DNA of 64,000 nucleotides from Odontocerum albicorne (GCA_949825065.1 OX463856.1:968702-1032701); one strand, 5' to 3'. Counted from the first letter of the stretch, positions 9,991 to 21,299 are shown. The notes: generated by a model not told the origin, from the letters alone. Translations and numbers: made by a program.

Positions 9991-10454
9991 TGCTGGATCG
10001 CTTATTTAAATTTCCCCATTTCCCTTCGAAATTTTCATAAGTATTTGTGCTATTTCTCGGGACAGACAAGATATTCGGACTCGTAGAGGAAATTCCGAGA
10101 ACAACGAGGGTTACGAGTATTTTATCCCAGAGATCATAATGTGTACTCGTACAGCCGACACGGTCTATACGACGAAAGTAAAGACGACGTATTTCTTCAG
10201 CATTTATTTATTCTCTCTTTTCTTTTACCTCATCCACTTTTCACTCCAATATATAAAGTTGTAACCAAAATACTTTTTAGTCATCTTTACTCTTTCAAAC
10301 TTTAGTCACGTAATGAAACCACGTCATTTCCTTATTCAAAGGAGCTGCTAGGAATTTGTACAAAATTCAACTGTAAATATTAATTTGTTCAGTAAAAACT
10401 AGGTAAGATTTAATCTACGAGTATATACTTTTTACGTCTTCTTTTACATTTTTA

Positions 10455-10851
10455 TATTATGTGTACTTTTTACATTACGTGTACTTTTTATATTACGTGT
10501 ACTTTTTTATATTACGTGTACTTTTCATGTAACGTGTACTTTTTATATTACGTGTACTTTTCATATTACGTGTACTTTTTATATTACGTGTACTTTTTAT
10601 ATTCCGTGTACTTTTTATGTTACGTGTACTTTTTATATTACTTGTACTTTTTATATTACGTGTACTTTTTACATTACGTGTACTTTTTTAACGTCGTCCT
10701 TTACTGTCCACTCTGGTTACGTGTACTTTTTTATATTACGTGTACTTTTCATGTAACGTGTACTTTTTATATTACGTGTACTTTTCATATTACGTGTACT
10801 TTTTACATTACGTGTACTTTTTTAACGTCGTCCTTTACTGTCCACTCTGGT
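10455..10851 (+). repeat. 18-bp minisatellite (TACGTGTACTTTTTATAT)n
   Basis: About twenty copies of an 18-bp unit, with T-run and CATGTAACG variants, occupy 10455-10688 and 10719-10821. Each block is followed by the same 32-bp segment (TAACGTCGTCCTTTACTG...CTCTGGTT, at about 10688-10719 and 10820-10851), so the second block plus segment looks like a duplication of the end of the first. The segment is LINE B coding sequence. The open frames read across it are repeat artefacts. Confidence 0.85.
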
Positions 10852-11155
10852 TGCAAACTAATGTGAGACTCGCTGTGTCCTTGGCACGCTTTAAGAAACG
10901 GCTAAAAAAACTGTTCATTTCTAGTCAGTTATATAACGTGTTTTATTCCTTATTTTGCTTTCTTCTTCATCATTCCTTCCTTTTCTTTTCATTGATGATA
11001 TCTAACTTTTACCTTTATGTCAATAATCATTTGAATATTTTTTTGGGACCATGTAACTTGCTTCATTTACTTTTGTCTGGTTGGCAGGAAGATGTTCCTA
11101 TCTGCCAATAAACCCACCAGATTGTTTTTATTTTTAAATGAACAAAAATAAATAA
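10822..11155 (+). mobile_element. 5'-truncated LINE B copy 2
   Basis: Begins in the coding phrase GTCCTTTACTGTCCACTCTG (the SFTV-RLWN region), continues with the FKKRLKKLFISSQ tail, and has the family 3' UTR (TTGATGATATCTAAC, GTCTGGTTGG, AAACCCACCAGATTG) and a TAAATAAATA tail. Compared with copy 1 it has a shortened UTR. Its 5' end is fused to the minisatellite. Confidence 0.8.
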
Positions 11156-11339
11156 ATATATAGATCGAACTATGAATGCAATCATAAGGCTCTAACTTGC
11201 TGTATCCTTGTTATTATCTTCAGAATTCTGGATGATTTTTCAGAATTCTGAACGATTCATAGCATTTTAAACCATCCATTTGTTTACCAAAACCTTTGAA
11301 GTATCGAAAATATATTTCATGAAGAATTGTGAATTTTGA

Positions 11340-11580
11340 GTATAAAATATGAAGAATTGTAAATGTCCGTACAGATTAGAGGCTTATCAGCCGTATGGCA
11401 TATGGCGCGTGGAATTGTCAGCTCCGGGGGATAAATCACCGATCGCGCCGCTCTATCTGCAGAAGCATCTCACCCTGGGGTCATCCCGCGTCGAGGATTT
11501 ATTCATTCATTCAAAAGACAATTTTATACAGCGCCGTTTAGAGAACAAACTCTCTTCAAGGATGCTCTAACTCAAACCAA
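11340..11580. repeat. Dispersed repeat Y fragment
   Basis: The part at 11520-11570 (CAGCGCCGTTTAGAGAACAA, then CTCTC and CTCAAACC) matches 21316-21360 and the end of the 31-bp array at 43.03 kb. The 11340-11510 part has an open frame of 73 codons without recognisable domain. Confidence 0.45.
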
Positions 11581-11709
11581 TCATTTTAAAACAAATCATA
11601 TCTAACAGCGCTCGAGCGAATCATGTATAACTCTTTCTTCGTATATTATACACGTAGAAAGAATTTTATGAACCCTTAAGTGAAAGCGACACTAAAGAGC
11701 TTTTAAAAA

Positions 11710-11800
11710 ATATATGTTTCCAGCGGGAATCGAACCCGAAACCTATATTTCAGGAGACAAGCATCTTTCCAACTAGGCCAATGAGGTCATTATTAATACT
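11710..11800 (-). mobile_element. SINE head (tRNA-like)
   Basis: Minus strand: GACCTCATTGGCCTAGTTGG (box-A-like) and CGGGTTCGATTCCCGCTGGA (box B). The box B is one of the best preserved in the window. Body truncated at about 11700. Confidence 0.6.
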
Positions 11801-11959
11801 TAAAAATATCTTCTGACTTTAAAACTTTTTTCTGATTATTCTTGTAGAAACTCCGGCACATGCAAAATAAAAGTAAAATATAATGTAGCGATAGGAAACA
11901 GAGTTTAGCGATAAAAAGTAAAATTAATTAGGCACTTAAACTTGTACATATCAAAACCA

Positions 11960-12790
11960 AACAGTATCAAAATCAGCTAAGATGTCCACAAGAGTATTTT
12001 AGTACCAGCTTTGATGCATGTGAATAAAACGTGGGCCTGAAAACATAATAAAAGAAGCTGAATTAATGCTGTTTTAATGCGTACATTGAGATTAGAAACA
12101 GGGCGTGTAACGATAAGAAACAAAGTCAATAGAATAGTAAAACGTATACACTAGAACCGAACAGAACTGTATCTGCTAAGATTATATAATAGTTCATAAC
12201 GATATTTTAGTACCAACTTTGATGTGAAACCTTGGGACGAGAAACACGGCTTAAAAAATCCTAATTTGTATTAAAACTGTAGAAAAGCATGCACTGCGAA
12301 TAAAGAATACGTGGGGTAACAATGTCATACAAATACAATTAAAACAGAGCATGTAGGGATAGGAAACAAATTCAATGGAGCATTAAAACATTTATACTTG
12401 AACCGGGTGATATAAAAATGTGGGAATATGATGGTCCAAAAAATATTTTACTACAAACTTGATGCATGGAAGTGATACTTGGACGTGGAAAAAGAGTAAA
12501 AGGAGCCTAATAAATGTTGTGTGCTATTAAAAAAACTCACGGGGTGACAATGTATAACAGAATAGGAAATAAAGGGAACTTATTAAATTAGACGGTTTAC
12601 GCATGTGAGAACGAATGGAGGATTCAAGAAATATTAACAAAAAATGTGTAGTACAAAGTGTGAATAGAATGTCTGGTAGAGTAAAACAAAGGAAAGCGTG
12701 ATGGGACCAAGTGAATGATGTTTTGAAAGAAGGAAGTGTATGAAGAAAGGTGTATAACAGACGAAGGGTGTGTCGAAATAGGAGTCATTT
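11960..12790 (+). mobile_element. LINE A, at least three serial partial copies
   Basis: The phrase TTAGTACCAGCTTTGATGCATG (the start of the YGSETW region) recurs with variation at about 11998, 12220 and 12455, each followed by AAACGTGGGC- or GATACTTGGACGTGG-like sequence. From 12590 the RFTHV/RMED, VKQRKA and DVLKEGSV region follows and ends with GACGAAGGGTGTGTCGAA. The copies are too diverged to translate. Confidence 0.6.
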
Positions 12791-13060
12791 CTACAGCATT
12801 TATTTGGTATTTCTAAATGCTATAGAAATACCAAAATTATTTTCTTTTTTTTCATCTACAGTACAATCTACCTTACAAAATTAGTTTAAAAAGTTGTTAG
12901 CGTTTCGTGTACAATATTTATAAAATACATTTAAAATTAAAAAAAACAGATGCGTGAGACTCTCGCGTGGTAGAAGTGAAACTTCTTAGCTCCTAGGAAA
13001 AGTTGATTTTATGCATCGCTTTTTTCCATTTGTAAACGATTTTTTTTTTAGGATTAGGAA

Positions 13061-13205
13061 ATGGTTATGTGGAATTTAATTCAAGAAAATCTCTCTAAAT
13101 TAAATAAAAAATGGTTATGTGGAATTGAATTGAAGAAAATCTCTCTTAATCAAATAAAAAATGGTTATGTGGAATTTAATTTAAGAAAATATCCCTTTAA
13201 TAAAT
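13061..13205 (+). repeat. Three-copy 50-bp tandem repeat
   Basis: ATGGTTATGTGGAATT starts at 13061, 13111 and 13161, each followed by AAGAAAATCTCTCT or a close variant and a run of A. Confidence 0.85.
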
Positions 13206-13815
13206 AACAAAGTGCTCTTTTTTTTATTTTTCATAATAAATAATAATAATTTTAACAATAAATAATAGTTTAAATAATAATATAATACACTTAATAATAT
13301 TAAATTTATATTTTTTAATATTCAAATTTTTATGTTATTATTAATTATTAAATTAATTATTTTCAAATAAATATTTATTATTATATTATTTTTGTTACAT
13401 TATTAATAATTTTATTATATTATATTAATAATTAATAATACCATAATTAATTATAATATAATAATAATTTACAATAATTATTAATATTATTATAACATAT
13501 GTTATATACATTACTATAATCATATATTAAATATGAATTATTTAATTAAATAATTTAATATAAAACAAAATTAATAATTAATAAATATATTCATATAAAA
13601 ATAATAATATATTACAAATATTTTTTTATTTTTTATTTTTAATAATTTTAGTAATAATATAATACACTTAATAATATTAAAATAATATTAATTATTATGA
13701 ATAATAAATAATTATTAATATTAAAATAATTAATAATAATTTATTAATAAATAAAATATTTATTTAAAATAAATAATAATTTTATAATAATTTAATAATA
13801 ATATAATACACCGTT
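13206..13815. repeat. AT-only low-complexity block
   Basis: About 600 bp made almost entirely of AAT/ATT-type runs. It is bracketed by inverted copies of a GAAGTGAAACTTC motif (12971 and 13860), with GCGTGGTAG and CTACCGCGC next to each, which may be the ends of one old inverted-repeat element. Confidence 0.6.
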
Positions 13816-14330
13816 TCACTTTTCGTGACGTTCAGGCCATTTTGCTCTACCGCGCCTATAGAAGTTTCACTTCAAAAAGAAAACAACGAATTGTGTGAAT
13901 ATTACTGAAAGGGACCATAGAACGTAAAAATTAACATTTTCAAATATTGAAAACAATACTGCGGGGATAGGTCACTCTCCCTCCCGTTTCCCTCCAATGC
14001 GAGCCTCACTACGAGTCACCCCTTCCTCAGCCGTTTCCAGCCCCGACCCCCAGCAAAATGAAAAATCGGGCAATTTTTCCGCAACCAAACAACTCCACAA
14101 TCGACAGATAATGGACATAACGGTTGATAAACGCGCGCCCCACTATGTGACTCCCATCCGCCTTTCTCCCACACCTGCCGCGCATCCGCTTCTGGACGTT
14201 GTTTCTGTATCTGTGTCAATGTGGGATTGTCATAAATTTTACAATCGCATCTGATTGGAATTCAATCATATCAAATGTGATTGCTACATTATATAATACC
14301 CGCTCTCGTGGAGTGGATATATTGAAGAAA
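13816..14330. other. Unassigned sequence
   Basis: Less AT-rich than its neighbour. Two overlapping antisense open frames (13997-14254 plus, 14016-14219 minus) show no recognisable domain. Confidence 0.35.
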
Positions 14331-14332
14331 CG

Positions 14333-14440
14333 ATCTCCATGACCTAATTGGTTAAACGCCAGTCTTCCAACCTAGAAATTACGAATTCAATTTACCTTTT
14401 GTCCAATTTTTTTTTAAATGTTCCACCTGGTTATCTCATT
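14333..14440 (+). mobile_element. SINE A fragment
   Basis: GATCTCCATGACCTAATTGG (box-A-like), a degraded box B (ACGAATTCAATTT) and a body ending in CCACCTGGTTATCTC. Confidence 0.5.
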
Positions 14441-14461
14441 CATTTTATTTAGATCTGTTTA

Positions 14462-15306
14462 TTAACCTTTCCCTTCCTGTGCTAAAAAATCCGCGCGTCC
14501 CGGTGCTGTGTATTCAATACACATCTTCTTCTTCCCAGTGGCATGTCAGGTTCCCCCAACGTTGAATATCACCTGAAACTAGACATCTTTGTCCCCGGCA
14601 GCCCGAAAAAGATCTCCAACGCCCCTTATGCCAGTCCAATCACGTATATTGAGGAGCCAGGAGATTTGCCTCCTGCCAACACCTCTTCGGCCTTCTATTT
14701 TGCCTTGGATGATCAGGTGCAGTAATTTGTACTTTGCACATCACATACGCATCAATACACATGTAAAAATGAGCGATTTACAATCGGAAAAATTTGAATA
14801 TTCACAGACAATCGCTTAAATTAATTAAATTTGAAGTCATAAGTGATAATAATTGAAATTTCATTGCTGAAAGTATGAAAAAAACATCAGCCGACGTTCA
14901 CAACACGGGCGAAGCGACCACCTCAAACGAAAGCCCGCGAGCTACTGAAGCGAGAGAAGCGAGCGAACTGAGATTCTATTCTTACGTTCCAATATACTGA
15001 CATAGAGTGAGACGTGAATAGCGTTACTTCCTCACCCCTAGCGCTTTTTTAAGAATAAATATACCTACGTCACACACTGGCACACGATTGATTGTATTGG
15101 TGAATTTATTCCCGATTTTCACAAATTATCCCTGATGTGGCCGATAAGTGCTAATTATTATTAATATAATTGTTTTCATTCAATGCGTAAATGTATTAAT
15201 AAGGAATACCTAAAATCTGAAGTCAGTATTTATTATGTTTTTGGTGATATTAAAGTTTTTAGTAGCAATGTGTACTAGTTACACATCACAGGACAGGAAG
15301 GGTTAA
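14462..15306. mobile_element. piggyBac-type MITE copy 2, holding a LINE
   Basis: TTAA at 14462-14465 and 15303-15306, with the same inverted ends as copy 1 (CCTTTCCCTTCCTGTG; right end CACAGGACAGGAAGGG). Without the nested insertion at 14525-14751 its interior aligns along its whole length with 8071-8648, including ACCTCAAACGAAAGCCCGCG and GCGAGAGAAGCGAGCGAACT. Confidence 0.85.
14525..14751 (-). mobile_element. RTE-like LINE D fragment nested in the MITE
   Basis: Nearly identical to 39262-39480: both encode, on the minus strand, the C-terminal GRRGVGRRQISCLRN-type region. It is flanked by an 11-bp duplication TCAATACACAT (14514-14524 and 14752-14762). Its 3' end is a short GAA repeat (seen as CTTCTTCTTC on the plus strand), as at 39269. 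Confidence 0.75.
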
Positions 15307-15466
15307 ACACTTATTTACTTAAATATTCGTACAAATCCTGCAGGGATTCTGCTTTTCCATATCGTATCATCTTAAATAATTTAAATACACATTTCCCTTT
15401 CTCCCCAGTTCATACAATTACAAAACTTTTGATACAATCTGTGTTTAAGTAGATATTAAATACATA

Positions 15467-16461
15467 CAGGAGACCCTCAATTATCTGAGATCGCATTAAG
15501 CAGATTGCGAATAAACCGGGAAAGTAAATAATTACGATGGACAATTTTTTTTATCCATTTTGCACGGATTTCTCCTGTTACATAAAGAGGGTCTGCTTCT
15601 AGCGTTAGCTTATTCGTTAGGAAGAATATCAGCCAGGATTCTTCTCATACTGCTAGGCGGTACCGAGAATATATCAACAGTGTCATTCAGTTGGTTCAAT
15701 ATCTCTATACCACGCGTGACTGAGTGTTTAGCCATGATATTCGTCCTGTAAGTTGGTATGTAGAACAGAGGGTGATTCCTTGCACGGCTATATTTATTAG
15801 GTACATATAAACTTAGTGCTTCTAGAATCGCGGGACAGTTAAAGCAACCTTGAAAAACCTTAAGTAGGAATATCGCAATGGATTCTTGCCTTCTTATTTC
15901 GAGGCTTCTATAGTTACACACCGTGAGAAGTTCGACATGGTGAGCACATTTTGAATAATCACCCTTTGTTCTGTACCATAGATATCTGATTTTTTTTTTT
16001 GTATTTGTTCAATATTGTTTTTATATTTGATCTAACGAGGAGCCCAAACTGCAGATGCATATTCTAATTTGGTTATAATTATATATATGCACATGATAAT
16101 TAGCCTGGATATAAAGTTCAGAATGATGGAGAGTGCAACGTATTAATAACAATGAATCTGCAGTTACTGATGACACAACTCAGGAAGAAGGTAAAAATAT
16201 AACAAATACAAGAGAAAAACATGCAGCACAATGCTGTTTTAACTAATGTTGCAAGTATACTCAGATATTTGGAGCAACAGCAAGATTGCAAAAACTACTT
16301 CGCACAATGTGCCGAAATATAAACTTGTTTGATGTTATATTTTCTTGTATTATACAATATAATAGGATAAAATTTAGTTTTTATTCCAGTTTTTTAGCGG
16401 AGATTATTCGGAGTGTTTATCAATGTTATCTTTATCATTCCGAATAATTGAGAGTGTACTG
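15467..16461. mobile_element. pogo/Tigger-like element, decayed
   Basis: The left end CAGGAGACCCTCAATTATC and right end GATAATTGAGAGTGTACTG (as read after allowing one or two differences) are inverted repeats flanked by TA (15465-15466 and 16462-16463). This end sequence is the type seen in pogo/Tigger elements. At 16200-16300 a frame reading ASILRYLEQQQDC resembles the end of the pogo-type transposase. A LINE occupies much of the middle. Confidence 0.6.
15560..16085 (-). mobile_element. LINE C reverse transcriptase fragment
   Basis: Minus-strand frames give KLEYASAVWAP (about 16070), NNIEQIQKK, then YRSLEIRRQES, CFNCPAILEAL, YVPNKYSRARN and ILNQLNDTVDIF (15610-15910). The order matches the frame at 24841-25566 (SKLES-IW, VEKVQKK, SLSVRRD, CPALLQRLALNVPNNYTRLRR, LLNGTASDIDIF). 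Frameshifts near 15950. It lies inside the pogo-like element. Confidence 0.75.
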
Positions 16462-16642
16462 TATATTACTTTGTAATTTGGCATCCTAAAATGTATTTTC
16501 AATCTTTATTTCGCATTCAAAAATATATTCAAAGTTCGCTATCATTTCTCAAAATTTATTCAGAAGTTATTCCTTAAGAATCAATTATCAAACGGTGCTT
16601 GGAAAAAAAAATAGTATTTTTATCATATTATCAAATATAATA

Positions 16643-16780
16643 CGACCTTCATAGTCTAATAGATAAAACAAATGTCTTTAAACTCGGAAGTCATGGGTTC
16701 GATTCTCAATGGAACTCAAATAATTTCAAAAGTGATTTTCACTTAAGGCTTCTTTAACCTCATTCTGAATTATTAGAAAA
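16643..16780 (+). mobile_element. SINE A copy
   Basis: CGACCTTCATAGTCTAATAG (box-A-like), GGGTTCGATTCTC (box B), then TCAAAAGTGATTTTCACTTAAGGCTTCTTT in shortened body form. The 3' tail is not clear. Confidence 0.6.
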
Positions 16781-17052
16781 CACAGGCACGAAATCCGTCA
16801 AATTGTACTTTATAAAACAAAAATATAACAAAAATGTGGAAAAATCATGTCAGACTCCAATACTTTCAAATATAGCAGCGAAGTAATCTCCACGTTCTCA
16901 CAGCCCACTTGGAGTGTTTAATAGTCCAAATTCCAGTTTCTTTTAGAGCACGGACTGTCCCTCCGATCGACTGACGGCAGATTATTTGTATATCAACGCA
17001 TCACACTTAATTTTAGATATCATCTTTTGCCGTTCATACGGCTCAACTTTGG

Positions 17053-17290
17053 AACGATGACCTTCGTAACCTAGTAGATAAGACACCTGTCTTCCAGCCC
17101 AGGGGTGGCGAGTTTGATTCCCTTTAGAATCCTTTTTTTTTTTTAAATATTTTTGTAGTCTTGTTTCTACTTCAAGCCTCTTTAATATTTTTCTGGATGG
17201 TCGAAAGGTATTGTCATATGGCAATAAGATAATTAATCCGCCAAGTTGTGATGTACATAACGAAAGTGTAATACAATGCAACGATATTCC
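17053..17290 (+). mobile_element. SINE A copy, near full length
   Basis: tRNA-like head (GACCTTCGTAACCTAGTAGA, then GCGAGTTTGATTCCC), poly-T stretch, body with CTTCAAGCCTCTTTAA, and tail GGTCGAAAGGTATTGTCATATGGCAATAAG followed by CCGCCAAGTTGTGATGTACA and GTGTAATACAAT. This copy shows the longest 3' end of the family. Confidence 0.7.
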
Positions 17291-17397
17291 TGATTAAATC
17301 GTACATCCTTATCGATATTTAAAAAAAAACTAAATAAGCATTTTTTACGAGTATCTCAATATATTCCTCATCCTTAAATTCTATACAATTCTCATTC

Positions 17398-17700
17398 TCA
17401 TCCCTATTTTCCCTACGCTCCATCGCAGGCAGAACTCTTAGAGATCGGATCAGAAATGAGACGATGAGGTATGTCTGTGGTGTTGAAGACTTAGTGAGGT
17501 GGGGAAGAAGCGCTTCTGGAGGAGTCATGCGGATCGCATAGAGTATATAAGACTGGCAAGAATCGCTAAGACTGAAAACTCTTACAGCAGTAGTTCACCA
17601 GGAAGGCCGCCGAAAAGGTGGAAGAACAGCTGGACGTCATCATCCCAGGACAGCCCATCGTCACAAACAGGTCATACGACCTAAACCAAAAGAAAGAAGA
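17398..17700 (+). mobile_element. LINE fragment, C-terminal tail of a reverse transcriptase ORF
   Basis: Plus frames give LRDRIRNETMRYVCGVEDL, then RLARIAKTENS and SPGRPPKRWKNSW. This is the usual end of a non-LTR polyprotein (DRIRN...GRP.KRW). A frameshift lies near 17500. Family different from LINE A by sequence. Confidence 0.7.
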
Positions 17701-18535
17701 TCTATATTTTCCTTTAGATTATTTTTTTTTTCATACTCTGTGTTAAATACTCGTACATGGTCATTTATAGCAATAATAATTATTAAATATTAGCTGATTA
17801 TTTGGAAAATAATACTGAAGCAATAAATTCGCCAAATGTATTTATTTGGATGAAAATTTTAAATAAAAAAATAAAAGGTTGTATGTAAAAAAAGAGACTA
17901 GGACCCTTTTAGCGTTTTATTAGAATTTATTAACACAATAATTATATATACACGTTGTTGAAGATATTATATCACATATAAATACACAGTCTCTTATTGA
18001 CTAGCAACACGAAGAAAGGAAAAAAATCGAGTACAAATTTTCAGAAAACAATCTAGAAAACTATTTTTTGTTGTTATTAACCAAACCATAAAATTATACT
18101 ATCTCTCGGGTAAAGGGGCGTTTTTTTATCAGTTTGTATAGTTAGACTCGCCGATTGCACTAATTAGGAAAACGCCATAAAATATAATAAAATAAAATGA
18201 ATAAGTAAATTTATTCAAACTCACTCGCCATGTTCCCTTCGTTCGTTCGTTCACGAGGGTCCCGTTCCCGTTCCCGTTCTCGATTCTAATTTGTATGGGG
18301 AGTATTTAGATAGACTCGTTGAATTTTAAGTTGATATTCAAATTAAGGATTGCGGTTGGGGAAATCCTCGTATTTCACATTTACACGCTGAAATCTCTGG
18401 ATGCTGGATCCGAGTGCCCTGTACCGAGATATAACGTCTTATCATTCTATACACGTGCGGGAAAATCCATCAGACAAATTATGTAAAACGTATTTATTTA
18501 CATTTTTGAGAACTACGAGTATGTTAATCATCGTA
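17701..18535. other. Unassigned sequence
   Basis: Nothing recognised apart from a short CGTTCCCGTTCCCGTTC repeat at 18260-18280 and TACTCGTA near 17750. Confidence 0.35.
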
Positions 18536-18740
18536 CGGAAGAACTTGAACTTAGCAGATGAAGGGTGAAAACAAGATTAATGCTGTGGAGATGCGTGCGC
18601 TAAGGAAAATTTGTGGAGTGTCAATGTATGAAAGAAGGCAAAATTAGAACATCAGAAGTTAACACATGGATGCTATAGGAGGAATAAAGGAGCTTTAATA
18701 TGGTTTGGACATGTGGCGAGTTTCAATAGATGACGGTATG
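18536..18740 (+). mobile_element. LINE A fragment
   Basis: Contains AAGATTAATGCTGTGGAGATG, GCGCTAAGGAAAATTTGTGG and TGGTTTGGACATGTGGCGAG, encoding the INAVEMRALRKICGV and WFGHVA segments in broken frames. This is the best-preserved example of that central region. Confidence 0.75.
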
Positions 18741-18754
18741 ACTTAGCGAGTGTA

Positions 18755-19080
18755 CAAGTCAGGAGTTTAATGTATGTGTGAAAGAAGTCGTCGCCGGGCC
18801 TCGTAGTCGAGGATCCCCTCCCCTCGCCAATCCAACGTCAATCTTGAACCGTTCTCTCACGCCAATCGTGTGATCTTCTGTGAGAGAACAGCCCGATCCT
18901 AGATGCGCACTCCCTCCCGCAAATCCACAGATATATGGACCCTGCTGAGCCACCTGGCCACGTTGACGCATGTTCGCAGCGCGCTGATTGTTTCTCACAC
19001 GTCTAGCCGCTGAGACGCCATCAGCCCGAAAACATACTGCTCTCTACTCCTCACGGTCCTAAGCCACCTGCTCCCAGTCC
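18755..19080. repeat. Dispersed repeat V copy 1
   Basis: Shares scattered blocks with 33290-33605 (GAGAACAGCC, CATCAGCC, ACCTGCTCCCAGT) in the same order. A related phrase (CTCGCAGTCGAGGAT) is at 37614. Function unknown; weakly conserved. Confidence 0.4.
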
Positions 19081-19089
19081 TCATCAGTT

Positions 19090-19624
19090 ATTTTAATTAT
19101 TGGATAAATCACAGATGGCGTCGCGAACTTGCCTGGGTCTTGTGACATTTTAGAAGTTTAATGTATTATGACATTTATTAAAATGGAGTCGCACATAATA
19201 CAACAACGCGTTCAAATTGTTGAATTATTTTATGTATTGTAATCTCTGGAAACGGTGATATTAATTGGCCCCCAAGATCATGTGATCTGACATCGTTGGA
19301 CTATTTTCTCTGAGGTCACGTGAAAAATCAAGTCTATAAGAATGACCCACGATCAATTCCTGAGCTGAAGGACAAAATTATTCGCGTTATTGGTGAGTTA
19401 GAACCGCAATTATGCCAAAATGTCATCGAAGTTTTGACAAAAGAGTGGACATCTGTAGAGCTGCAAGAGGGGACATTTGGCGGATATTGTTTTTTGTGTT
19501 TAAATGTCATACATTATACTTCAATGCCCAATAAAAAGTTTTTTGAAATCAAAACAAATTCTGTGTTTCATTCAAGAATTAAAAAAATTTAAATAAAAAA
19601 AAGCTCAATTTGAAAGACCGTTTA
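19090..19624 (+). mobile_element. mariner-like deletion derivative, copy 1
   Basis: The 5' part corresponds to a transposase start (MES...IQQRVQIVELF-like, 19184-19235); it then jumps directly to the C-terminal part WPPRSCDLTSLDYFL, followed by the 90-codon frame 19320-19592 (KNQVYKNDPRSIPELKDKI, then CQNVIEVLTKEW). The right end is GCTCAATTTGAAAGACCG, part of the inverted repeat seen complete at 38510-39056; the left terminal repeat is missing. The internal jump is the same in copy 2. Confidence 0.75.
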
Positions 19625-19639
19625 CAATATTATATATGT

Positions 19640-20010
19640 CATTGTTGATGTTTGGAAATGAAACGTGGGCATGGAAAATAAATGAAAGAATCTGAATATA
19701 TACATGGAGGAAATGTGTGCATTCAGAAGAGAATTTATGATGTGTTGATGTTTGACAGAATAAGAAGTATGATTATTAAAGATGAAGGTGAGCTAAACAT
19801 TGATGTGATAAATAAGGGAGGAATAGCACGTTAAAATGTTTTGTAAATGTTGAAAGAATGAGTTACGAAAGATTGACTACACAAATTTACAACGCAAGCT
19901 TAGTAGAAGATGTGATAAAGGATGACCGTGAAAAGTATTGTTGGAACAAGTAGGACCAAATGGGAATTGCGAATTATAAGGCTTTATAAAATTAATCACA
20001 TTTATAATAT
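19640..20010 (+). mobile_element. LINE A fragment
   Basis: GTTTGGAAATGAAACGTGGGC (the YGNETW region), AATGTGTGCATTCAGAAGAG, and an RMSYERLTTQIYNASL-like segment at 19858-19900. Multiple stops. Confidence 0.65.
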
Positions 20011-20309
20011 ATGGTGACTGAACGCAGCGAGGCCTTATTTATAGAACCTTAAATTAATTGAAAAGTGAAATCGGACATTTTTTAAGGAGTGAGATTAAGT
20101 GTTTTTTTTAAATGACTGTTTATTAGACTGTGTATGATTTTTATGTTCTCATTTGGGTATTTTAATATTAACCGTTAGAGTGCTGAGAGTCTATATATAG
20201 ACGTTTTATAGTATTCAAAAAATGTCCAGCAGTAAAACGATTAATATGCACATTGCAGTTAAATCTTATTTTAGTTTTTTTTTTATTTCGTTTAATCATT
20301 TATAGTTCA

Positions 20310-20800
20310 ACAAATACATAGTGCAAATAGGAGAGCGTTATAGAGTAAGATCAAAGAAAGTATGGTTCGATAAGTAAATTATATTTTTGAAGAAAAGAAA
20401 CATACTAAGTCAGGGAAATCGTAAGGGCTTAATGATATATGAATATGGAAGAGGTGAAGAATATGTGTTGTGATAGAAAATTCTTACGCTCTGTCCTCTG
20501 TGCCTATCCCGACAGGGAAATAGAGTGATGGTATATATCTTAATAATTTATGTTAAAATGCTTATATGAAAACTTGACATTTAGTTTGAAGCAACGAAAG
20601 CCATTGCGAAAACAGTAGAGCAGTTTGACAAAATATTTGATCTAAAACCTGTATACAATTTAAAGGTAAATAAAATTTTCAACGAAGGGAAGGTATGGAG
20701 ATAAAAAAAATAGAAGGAACTGTATGAGAGATGTACGAATGTGAAGGAGGGGAAGGAATTAAAGTTTGACACTATCCTCTCTCCCTACCCTAATAATAAC
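20310..20800 (+). mobile_element. LINE A fragments, two serial tails
   Basis: The first piece (20310-20530) runs from ATAGTGCAAATAGGAGAGCG to CCTATCCCGACAGGGAAATAG, the normal C-terminal end. The second (20655-20800) repeats the ATTTTCAACGAAGGGAAGG and GAACTGTATGAGAGATGTACG part. They are separate truncated copies in the same orientation. Confidence 0.6.
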
Positions 20801-21299
20801 GTGAAGATATATGTGTATACTCGTATACACCAATATGTCTGATAAGTGCTTCAATATGGCGACGCAACTACAACGTCAAGACAAAAAGTAATTGTTCCTC
20901 TAACAAGATAAACAAGGAAATGTTTGTATGGAGTTTCCATCCCCCGGTCAGAAGATGCAGAAGTCGCAGTATCAGAACGGGTCATTAGTGAAGGGGGTGA
21001 TCTGGATAAGTTTAATGAATGGGCAACCGCCCCTACTCGCTCTCACCCTCCCCAATGGCGGCACTGCATTGCAGGAATCACACTGCGTGTGCGGGAGTCG
21101 GTATGTATTCGTGTGAGTACACTCACTGGTGTGACCACCTGAAACCGACGGAAAAGTGACACTTCTCATATGATCTGTAATGAACTGAGCAAAGAAAACA
21201 AGTTGCCCGCAAACAATAATAAGTTATGTAATTCACAAGTATAGCTGAGTCTTATAAAACGTTATTGCATGTTGAAATATAGTAATGGTAATAATAATA

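Noticed and set aside
10459..11111. Frames rich in CTFYIT or YFLYYV over the 18-bp array
   Set aside because: Minisatellite translation; the only genuine coding remnant is the LINE tail at the end.
17319..17528. 69-codon minus frame
   Set aside because: Lies antisense over a LINE fragment and AT-rich sequence; no domain.
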